6,187 nt of DNA, from NCBI GenBank assembly GCA_007131555.1, contig SLQH01000468.1:1-6187 (forward strand). The letters are read 5' to 3'. Origin of the DNA: Planctomycetota bacterium. Its GTDB lineage: Bacteria; Planctomycetota; UBA11346. Of the stretch, positions 1-5,281 are shown in pieces. The position numbers were made by a program, and so were the translations under genes. The notes beneath the pieces are model-generated. The model saw only the letters and a program-made list of their open reading frames with translations, was not told the origin of the DNA and ran no database searches. How positions within the stretch are numbered: the first letter of the stretch is position 1; every line of letters begins with the position of its first letter.

Positions 1-84
1 CATGCTTTCGTCGAATACCAGCCAGGGCGTCGCCATGATGGGCGTCATACGGCCTGTAGATCCCGCGATCTCGTCATCATTCAC
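1..84 (-). CDS. Possible 5' end of an unidentified gene leaving the window
   Basis: A minus-strand frame is open from the stop codon TAG at 135-133 to the left edge. Possible starts are GTG at 84, ATG at 48 and ATG at 36. From the GTG the product would begin (M)NDDEIAGSTGRMTPIM and continue ATPWLVFDESM to the edge. Most third positions are G or C and the hydrophobic pattern looks protein-like, which is why it is listed. No convincing Shine-Dalgarno sequence precedes any of the three starts, and under 50 codons without a stop can occur by chance in GC-rich DNA. I do not recognise the family. A plus-strand frame (2-253) covers the same bases and is the competing reading, but its product looks less protein-like. 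Confidence 0.2.
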   Translation of the reverse strand, partial: MNDDEIAGSTGRMTPIMATPWLVFDESM

Positions 85-327
85 GGCGATGATGAACGCA
101 AGCGTATTGCAACATGGTGCCGCCGCCCTGACCTATGTCCGTCTCAAGAATCTCCGCCCGCCAATGTACACGAGCCAAGGCCCGCGTACTCCGGGTGAAG
201 ATGCTGCGATCCTGGGAGTTTGTTGGGGATCGACTGACACGTCGCCTGGCTGAGCCATGCTCGGTCGCTATTCCAGACAGGCTCCCAGACGCCTCAACCT
301 TAATCCGGTTGTTGGCTTTAGGCTGGA
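85..327. other. Intergenic stretch with no supported gene
   Basis: I see no convincing gene, tRNA or terminator here. Short open frames exist on the plus strand (to 198 in one frame, to 253 and 335 in others), but their products are rich in Arg, Pro and Ser with no recognisable motif and no ribosome binding site. Near the right end the 9-mer GGCTTTAGG occurs at 314-322 and again at 328-336, so the edge of the neighbouring palindromic element contains a short direct repeat. The stretch may hold a decayed gene or the upstream region of a gene beyond the left edge. Confidence 0.4.
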
Positions 328-433
328 GGCTTTAGGGTTGCTCTACAAGGCGATATAGACAGATTCGGACTGTCACCCAGAAGGTGAACCGATTCTGTAA
401 GCGTATATCCGCTTGAATAGCAACCCTAAGGCC
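328..433. repeat. Long imperfect palindrome (about 106 bp), possible MITE or structured RNA
   Basis: The two ends are inverted repeats: GGCTTTAGGGTTGCT at 328-342 and AGCAACCCTAAGGCC at 419-433 pair at 14 of 15 positions. The pairing continues inward. CAAGGCGATATA (345-356) faces TATATCCGCTTG (403-414) with a two-base mismatch in the middle. ACAGATTCGG (359-368) faces CCGATTCTGT (389-398) with one mismatch. TCACC (373-377) faces GGTGA (383-387) around a five-base loop. The whole segment could therefore fold into one long cruciform or RNA hairpin. It carries no reading frame of useful length. It lies downstream of the acetyltransferase gene, where it could act as a transcript end or be a small palindromic mobile element. 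No flanking target-site duplication is evident, so mobility is an inference. Confidence 0.7.
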
Positions 434-443
434 CAAAGTCCAT

Positions 444-466
444 AGCCTAACTGCCGTTTTTAGGCT
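444..466. repeat. Short hairpin at the 3' end of the acetyltransferase gene
   Basis: AGCCTAA (444-450) and TTAGGCT (460-466) form a perfect 7-bp inverted repeat around a nine-base loop. The right arm touches the first base of the acetyltransferase stop codon (TGA read from 468 to 466). No T-run follows the stem on either strand, so it is not a standard intrinsic terminator, although its position suits a transcript-end structure. The same heptamer TTAGGCT also occurs at 318-324, just left of the large palindrome, so this hairpin may be an outer part of that element. Confidence 0.45.
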
Positions 467-1029
467 CAAGAACCTGAGCCGTCATCTATCATCAAGAAGT
501 CGTCAAGCAGCCAACGCTGGTCATAATATTCGTCAAGGGCCCGTTCGATGACAAAGCCATGACGAAAGTAGAAGTTGATGGCCTGAACATTGCGACGGTT
601 GACACGCAGACGCACGGGAGCGGCTCCGGTTGCGCTCAAGGCATCGCGCAGGGCCTGGAACAGACGCCGCCCCAGGCCTCGTCCCTGCCAGGCCGGATCC
701 AGATACAGACGGGTCACACCCGGTCCACCCAGGCCGGGATCGTACCGGCTCCAGGCACCAAAGCCGACAGCCTGCTGATGTCCGTCCTCCATCAGGAGGT
801 AGTGCTGACCTGCGGCCATCTGTCGGGCCAGGGCGTCAAGCGCATACAGACCCGCCAGCATGGCCTCGGTCTGCTCGACACCGATGATCGACGGATAGTG
901 GCGACGCCAGATATGCCCGGCCAGGGCAGTCACCAGGGGAATGTCCTCGGACTCGACCTGTCGTATCCGGAACTCCTGAGCAAGTCCTGCCCCGGCATCA
1001 CGAGATCGTGAAGGCCCGATTTCAGGCAT
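466..1029 (-). CDS. GNAT family N-acetyltransferase
   Basis: This 187-residue protein has a single GNAT fold, which moves an acetyl group from acetyl-CoA to an amine. Its substrate cannot be read from sequence. The domain starts near residue 20 (RIRQVESEDIPLVTAL). The acetyl-CoA pyrophosphate-binding motif is clear at about 108-125: beta strand LYLDP, then Q115-G116-R117-G118-L119-G120 leading into a helix. The following strand and helix read LRVNRRNVQAINFYFRHGF (141-159), the usual motif B pattern with Asn, Ala and Phe-Tyr. The length is normal for a single-domain GNAT. I chose ATG at 1029, whose frame overlaps the end of the upstream hydrolase gene by 8 bp (ATGCCTGA); the frame is open further upstream, but those residues are Trp/Arg/Pro-rich shadow sequence. 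No strong ribosome binding site precedes the start, which fits translational coupling to the hydrolase. It is the last gene of a minus-strand run and is probably cytoplasmic. Confidence 0.88.
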   Translation of the reverse strand: MPEIGPSRSRDAGAGLAQEFRIRQVESEDIPLVTALAGHIWRRHYPSIIGVEQTEAMLAGLYALDALARQMAAGQHYLLMEDGHQQAVGFGAWSRYDPGLGGPGVTRLYLDPAWQGRGLGRRLFQALRDALSATGAAPVRLRVNRRNVQAINFYFRHGFVIERALDEYYDQRWLLDDFLMIDDGSGS

Positions 1030-1738
1030 GATCTTCGGCCTGCACCGGATTGCGCAACACACCGATGCCCGCGATCTCGACCTCCACCACATCACCGTGG
1101 GCCAGGGGGCCGACCCCGCTGGGTGTGCCGGTGGCCACCAGATCACCGACCTGCAAGGTGATATTGCGTGAAATGAAGGCCAGCAAGGCGGCGACCGGGA
1201 AGATCATATGGCAGGTATTCGACTGCTGCCGCACCTCACCGTTGACCCGACAGGTGATGTCCAGGTCCTGGGGGTCAGCGACATCCTCGGCCAAGAGCAG
1301 GGCCGGGCCGACCGGGCCAAAGGTATCAAGGGACTTGCCGCGAAACCAGCCCGAGCGATCACCCTTCTGGAAATTGCGCTGACTGACATCGTTGAAGCAG
1401 GTATAGCCGAGAACATGCGACAGGGCTTCACTTTCGGGCACATTGCGGCAGCGGTCCTTGACGATGAAGGCCAATTCAGCCTCATGGTCGATGCGCGGCG
1501 CGGCAAAACCATAGTCCTCGATGAAGCGCGGAATGATGATCGGCGCTCCGCAGGCAGTCAGCACATTGGGGGTCATGGCGAACAGCACCGGTTCATCCGG
1601 CACGTCCACCGCTGCACCACGCTGATCAGGCGGCAGATGTTCAGCGATATGGTCACGATAGTTCAGCCCCACCCCCAGGATGATACGGGGATCACAGGCG
1701 TAGCTGTCGTCGCGATGGAGAATAGGCAGGGTGATCAT
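1022..1738 (-). CDS. Fumarylacetoacetate hydrolase (FAH) family protein
   Basis: This 238-residue cytoplasmic enzyme belongs to the FAH superfamily, metal-dependent hydrolases, decarboxylases and isomerases that act on C-C bonds of beta-keto or hydroxymuconate-type acids. The N-terminal motif GVGLNYRDHIAEH (22-34) carries a His30-Glu33 pair like the catalytic dyad described for FAHD1-type members. The metal site is visible as E86 and E88 in DHEAELAF and D117 in CFNDVSQR. Further family blocks are WFRGKSLDTFGPVGP (131-145, with the conserved Lys135), the NTCHMIF segment (174-180) and GDLVATGTPSGVG (198-210). The length fits the short single-domain members. ATG at 1738 is preferred over an in-frame ATG at 1792 because a good ribosome binding site sits 6 bases upstream and the extra residues match nothing in the family. 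Its stop overlaps the acetyltransferase start. The substrate is unknown: oxaloacetate decarboxylase, acylpyruvase or an aromatic meta-cleavage step are all possible. Confidence 0.93.
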   Translation of the reverse strand: MITLPILHRDDSYACDPRIILGVGLNYRDHIAEHLPPDQRGAAVDVPDEPVLFAMTPNVLTACGAPIIIPRFIEDYGFAAPRIDHEAELAFIVKDRCRNVPESEALSHVLGYTCFNDVSQRNFQKGDRSGWFRGKSLDTFGPVGPALLLAEDVADPQDLDITCRVNGEVRQQSNTCHMIFPVAALLAFISRNITLQVGDLVATGTPSGVGPLAHGDVVEVEIAGIGVLRNPVQAEDHA

Positions 1739-1744
1739 GGCAGA

Positions 1745-1750
1745 CTTCCT
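1745..1750 (-). promoter_or_regulatory. Ribosome binding site of the FAH-family gene
   Basis: AGGAAG on the minus strand lies 6 bases before ATG at 1738. It decides the start: the alternative in-frame ATG at 1792 would add 18 residues that lack family similarity. Confidence 0.7.
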
Positions 1751-1837
1751 GTTGAACTGGATTCCGGACTCATGACCGCCTTGAGACTGCATCCGTGGGC
1801 AGCCGTCAGCTCATACGAACTGCGCAAGCCGGGCAAG

Positions 1838-3808
1838 CTATATCCGGTCATCAACCTCAATACGGTAGGTGGCGATATCCTCGAGCCACGCGACCCGTTC
1901 ACGGGCGCAGGTCAGCAGCAGCTGGGAATTGAGACGTTTCCCGCGAGGAACCCGGGTGAAATCAGTGGCCGGCGAACCGTCGATCACCGCCAATACATCA
2001 CAGGCCCCATCGATGGCCTCCAGAGCCATGCCGATGACCGGTTCGGATTCGGCAAGCGTCTGATCCTCACGGCTCATCTGCCAGCCTTGGCTACCGGCCT
2101 CGGCGAACAGCGTATTCATCATACCGTCAAGACCAAGCAGCTCGTCGGCAAGTCTGGCGCAGGCTCGCGGGGCGCTCTCCCGCTTGTTGGCAGCGGGCCG
2201 TTCCACGGTCTCTCCGGAGGCCTTTTCCACAACCGCGTGAAAGCGCTCCAGGCATTCCTCGAACAGCGGCAGGATGTGATGCAGATAGCGCGAGGCGGAG
2301 CGACGGCGGGCCAGGGATTGGACATCAAGAGCCAGATAGCGCGGCAGCGATGCCACTCCAGACGACTGATCCATGCTGATTGACAGGGACAGAGGTGGGG
2401 CTCCTCCGGCACGCTCGCGGCAATCGGCCACCAGACGCACCATCTCGGCGAAGATCTTGCGCAAGGCCCCAAAGGACCGTGTCAGCACCTGCACGCCATA
2501 GACCCAGCGGGCTCTGTCAGCGTACAACTGCACATCGCGACTCGCATCACGCAGGGCCTGGATCAAGCCGGACAGGGTCTTGAGACGATACGGAGATGAC
2601 TTGAGCAGACGGGGCCGGAACCGACGAGGATCGTCGATCAAGGGCACGCAGCGGCGCAGGAGCAGCAGGTTGCTGACGCATTCGTCCATCCGACGATCCA
2701 GCAGGGTATGGGCCTGCTCCTGCTGTGATCGACTGGTAACCAGCACCCGTTCCAGTTCCTGGATCTTATCCAGCAGGCCGCTGGCATCCCGACCGGCGCT
2801 CAGGGCCCGCACCGCTTGGCGGTAGAGGTCCAGGCGCTGATCGTCATCATCACGAGCATGAGCCTGCAGTTCATAACGAGCCAGCATGGCGTCACGGTTG
2901 ACCATCTCCTGACGCAAGGTCTGCTCGCTGCGTTCCAACTCGACGACCCGGGCCTGGAGGCGGGCGGCGTCCTTTTCCAGGAGGCGCCCGGTCTCAACCA
3001 GATCCGCCACCTCGCGGACCACCTTGCGGGCAGATGACGACAGGCGCGGACCAGGATCGTCGCCATCATTCTGGCCGTCCTGATCGGCCTCGGATAGCGG
3101 ACGGCGACCAGCCATGGCCGCCTGTTCAAGGGCCTGAAGGAATGCCTGATGCTGTTGTTTGGTGTCTTGGGCCACACGCCGCACGGTGGCATGTTCATTG
3201 CGCCAGCGGTCGATCAGACGGGCCATCAACTGGGCCAGGTCCAGATCAGTGGGCACCTGGTCTCCCCACTCGACCAGGGCGGTAGCCACCAAGCCGGTGG
3301 CCCGGGTGATGAGGTCCTCATGGTGGGCAGCCGCCAGACTGGTGCTGCCCAGAGCCGCCTGGTGACTGTTGAGGTCGGCAATCAGGTGATCAAGACGCTC
3401 GCTGACCGACTGAGTCCGCTCTTCCCAGAACACGATCAGGGTGTCGAGCAGGGCCCGCAACAAGTCGGAGTCAGGCTGCTCGCCAGTGGCCAGAGCCTCA
3501 ACCCGGGCGTTGAGATCAGCCGCATCCTGGCGGAAACGGGCCGCCTCGAACTGGGCCTCATCGGAACGGAAGGAGGCGAAGAAGACCTGCCACAGATCAA
3601 TGATGATCGGAGCAATGCCACCCAGGTCGGTGGCTGGGGTGGCCAGATGGGCGATGGCCCCCAATGGATCCGAACCCAGATAGCCGCAATCGCGGGCCGC
3701 TTGGACGGCGGCCCCGGCAATCTCGGCATAGGCTGCCTCCATGGCGACAACGGCGTCGGCATGATCCTGCTGGATACGTCGCTCAAGGCGCAGCACAGTT
3801 GATCGCAT
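1838..3808 (-). CDS. Coiled-coil protein of unknown function (656 residues)
   Basis: I do not recognise a family for this protein. It is largely helical with no signal peptide; a short hydrophobic stretch (GIAPIIIDLWQVFFASF, 64-80) is flanked by charged residues and looks like a buried helix rather than a membrane anchor, so a cytoplasmic or peripheral location is likely. The N-terminal helical part covers about 1-235. A low-complexity acidic linker follows (239-254, rich in Asp, Gly, Gln). Heptad-like coiled coil runs at about 262-315 (REVADLVETGRLLEKDAARL and onward) and again at 342-375. The C-terminal part (about 380-656) is a mixed helical domain with many Arg and Leu. No enzyme motif is visible. 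ATG at 3808 is the first start in the frame; it lacks a Shine-Dalgarno sequence but lies directly below a possible promoter, so it may be read from a leaderless mRNA. It diverges from the FHA-RDD gene and precedes the FAH gene by 99 bp. A structural or scaffold role, perhaps with the FHA-RDD protein, is inference from position. Confidence 0.85.
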   Translation of the reverse strand: MRSTVLRLERRIQQDHADAVVAMEAAYAEIAGAAVQAARDCGYLGSDPLGAIAHLATPATDLGGIAPIIIDLWQVFFASFRSDEAQFEAARFRQDAADLNARVEALATGEQPDSDLLRALLDTLIVFWEERTQSVSERLDHLIADLNSHQAALGSTSLAAAHHEDLITRATGLVATALVEWGDQVPTDLDLAQLMARLIDRWRNEHATVRRVAQDTKQQHQAFLQALEQAAMAGRRPLSEADQDGQNDGDDPGPRLSSSARKVVREVADLVETGRLLEKDAARLQARVVELERSEQTLRQEMVNRDAMLARYELQAHARDDDDQRLDLYRQAVRALSAGRDASGLLDKIQELERVLVTSRSQQEQAHTLLDRRMDECVSNLLLLRRCVPLIDDPRRFRPRLLKSSPYRLKTLSGLIQALRDASRDVQLYADRARWVYGVQVLTRSFGALRKIFAEMVRLVADCRERAGGAPPLSLSISMDQSSGVASLPRYLALDVQSLARRRSASRYLHHILPLFEECLERFHAVVEKASGETVERPAANKRESAPRACARLADELLGLDGMMNTLFAEAGSQGWQMSREDQTLAESEPVIGMALEAIDGACDVLAVIDGSPATDFTRVPRGKRLNSQLLLTCARERVAWLEDIATYRIEVDDRI

Positions 3809-4002
3809 GACTACAGTCTAGCAGCGTCATCCAGCCGCTCCAAGACCGGAGACCCGTGAGGACCGGCCCCTGGCATGCACACGATGCTGGGCGATACTGG
3901 CCCACGTCCTTGACAGGACCTTGCCGCTGGCATGAGCGATGACAACAAGCATACTGATCATGCGATGCGATGCGCCGGAGCAGATGAGGAGCGATACACG
4001 CC
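3809..4002. promoter_or_regulatory. Divergent intergenic control region
   Basis: These 194 bp separate two divergent genes and should hold both promoters. On the plus side TTGACA at 3910-3915 matches a -35 box exactly, but no good -10 box lies 16-18 bases downstream, so it is weak evidence. It overlaps a small inverted repeat, GTCCT (3906-3910) and AGGAC (3915-3919). An 8-bp direct repeat CTGGCATG occurs at 3870-3877 and 3927-3934, and GACCGG occurs at 3844-3849 and 3861-3866; either pair could be operator half-sites or chance. Three tandem copies of ATGCG lie at 3960-3974, and GAGGAG at 3986-3991 is the probable ribosome binding site of the plus-strand gene, 11 bases from its ATG, a rather long spacing. 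Confidence 0.45.
3815..3843 (-). promoter_or_regulatory. Candidate sigma-70 promoter of the coiled-coil gene
   Basis: Read on the minus strand, TTGGAG (3843-3838) and TAGACT (3820-3815) are separated by exactly 17 bases and resemble -35 and -10 boxes (3 of 6 and 4 of 6 consensus matches). Seven bases below the -10 box lies the A of the start codon at 3808, which would make the transcript leaderless. This agrees with the missing Shine-Dalgarno sequence. The box matches are modest and the call is tentative. Confidence 0.35.
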
Positions 4003-5238
4003 ATGACGGTCCGCCTGCGCAGTCCTGACCAGACCTGGACCCTACCGGTCGGCGTGTCGGTGATCGGTCGTCATCGCGACTGTCAGCTGAAGATCGCCGA
4101 CCCCCGCCTGTCACGAAGGCATGCCCGCTTCGTGGTCAATGACGATGGCAGTGTAGTCGTCCAGGACCTGGGCGGCATCAACGGCACTCTGGTCAACGGC
4201 GATCGCATCAACGGCAGCCGCAACCTGAACCATGGCGATCTGATCATCGTCGGGCCATGCGCGCTTGAAGTCCTGATCGACAACAAAGCCACAACGGCCC
4301 CTCCGCCGCAGCGCCAGGACAGCAGCACGGACTTTCCACGTAGCCATCCCAGCCACCAGGCCTCGACCAGTTCACAGTTACGCCCGGCCAGCGCCCGCAT
4401 CAAGCAGGAAGCCCTGCAATCACATGCCTCCGGCAGCACCTCGTCCCTTGATGCTGCGGCCCCTGACAGCCGCGTTGCCACGCCCTCGCCCAACACCCTG
4501 CCTGAAGCCCGGGCCTCAGCCCTGACGGCCTCGCAAACAGCTCCTGGCGCGCATCGTTTCGCTCCCACAGAAACAAACGATGAATCAACCACCTCGGTAC
4601 TCAAACCCAGTCGGGCCTCACAACACGACATCCATGCCCTGCAACCGAATATCAGTCATTCACTGCGTGATCTGCGTCGCCTACGGGCTGCCCGGTTGAT
4701 CGCAGGCAGCACTGATACCCTGCTGGCTCTGCTGGGCGGCAGCCTGATTGCCATCCCCCTGCTGATATGCGCCACGGCCTGGGCCCTGTTCCTGGCCTCG
4801 GCCGGCCTCAGCGACGGGCGCATTGACATGAGCCTGCATGACGATCCGGCCTCCTTCGCGGCACTCATCACCGCCCTGATGCGCCCTGGGGCCTGGTCCG
4901 GTCTCAGTGAGGTTTTGGACCTGCTGCGCAACGAGGACCGGCAGGCTTTCCTGGTCTTCTTCATCGGTGCCACCCTGGCCGTGCTGGCCTGGATCCTGGT
5001 CCCCCTGTTCAGCCTGGTCGCAGCGACCATGATCAAGGGCGCTCCCTGGTGCCATCGCCGTTGCGGCCTGACCATCCGCAACCACCACAACGGCTTCCAT
5101 CTCGGTCCGGTCCGCAGTCTCTGTCGCTGGCTTCTGGCCCTGCTGCTGGCCCCAGCAGCCGTGGTCTGCATCGTGCTGGGACGGCATGGACCGCATGACA
5201 TCCTCGCCGGAAGCCGTGTACAGACCCATCGCCCCTAA
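4003..5238 (+). CDS. FHA domain - RDD family membrane protein
   Basis: This 411-residue protein joins two known modules. Residues about 1-95 are a forkhead-associated domain, which binds phosphothreonine peptides; the hallmark residues are present as G22-R23-H24, S37-R38-R39-H40 and N60-G61 (GGINGTLVNG). Residues about 96-215 form a Ser/Thr/Pro/Ala/Gln-rich, probably disordered linker that could itself be phosphorylated. From about 222 the sequence fits an RDD domain: an Arg-rich lead-in (LRRLRAARLIAGSTD, with D238), three hydrophobic segments at about 239-268, 313-343 and 374-393, and the closing motif GPHDILAGSRV with D399. The RDD family is a three-helix inner-membrane domain, linked to transport in some members. 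With no signal peptide, the FHA domain should face the cytoplasm. ATG at 4003 follows GAGGAG by 11 bases; the frame upstream is closed by a stop. It diverges from the coiled-coil gene and converges on the MCE gene. No Ser/Thr kinase or phosphatase is visible in the window, so its phosphopartner is unknown. Confidence 0.88.
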   Translation: MTVRLRSPDQTWTLPVGVSVIGRHRDCQLKIADPRLSRRHARFVVNDDGSVVVQDLGGINGTLVNGDRINGSRNLNHGDLIIVGPCALEVLIDNKATTAPPPQRQDSSTDFPRSHPSHQASTSSQLRPASARIKQEALQSHASGSTSSLDAAAPDSRVATPSPNTLPEARASALTASQTAPGAHRFAPTETNDESTTSVLKPSRASQHDIHALQPNISHSLRDLRRLRAARLIAGSTDTLLALLGGSLIAIPLLICATAWALFLASAGLSDGRIDMSLHDDPASFAALITALMRPGAWSGLSEVLDLLRNEDRQAFLVFFIGATLAVLAWILVPLFSLVAATMIKGAPWCHRRCGLTIRNHHNGFHLGPVRSLCRWLLALLLAPAAVVCIVLGRHGPHDILAGSRVQTHRP

Positions 5239-5276
5239 GAGCTGGGCACCTTCACAGCGGCCCTACGAGACAGCTC
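5239..5276. terminator. Weak inverted repeat between convergent genes
   Basis: GAGCTG (5239-5244) directly after the FHA-RDD stop codon pairs with CAGCTC (5271-5276). The 26-base loop and missing T-run make it a poor intrinsic terminator. It is noted because a transcript end for both convergent genes is expected within this 43-bp gap, and nothing better is present. Confidence 0.15.
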
Positions 5277-5281
5277 CAGGT

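Noticed and set aside
2..253. An 83-codon plus-strand open frame at the left edge.
   Set aside because: No ribosome binding site can be seen, the product has no motif, and the opposite strand gives a more protein-like reading over part of it.
466..1146. Longer version of the acetyltransferase starting at 1146.
   Set aside because: The added 39 residues (Trp, Pro and Arg-rich) lie inside the hydrolase gene in another frame and do not resemble a GNAT N-terminus. ATG at 1029 is a better start.
1208..2383. A 391-codon open frame on the plus strand across the FAH gene and the end of the coiled-coil gene.
   Set aside because: It is antisense to two well-supported genes and spans their junction; its product has no recognisable motif. 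Long antisense frames are expected where codon use is strongly GC-biased.
3149..3802. A 217-codon plus-strand open frame within the coiled-coil gene.
   Set aside because: It is antisense to the coiled-coil gene, has Gly/Gln-rich low-complexity content and no ribosome binding site, so it is a shadow frame.
4083..5229. Several minus-strand open frames opposite the FHA-RDD gene (for example 4083-4631 and 4681-5229).
   Set aside because: They are antisense to a gene with two recognisable domains and encode low-complexity, motif-free products.
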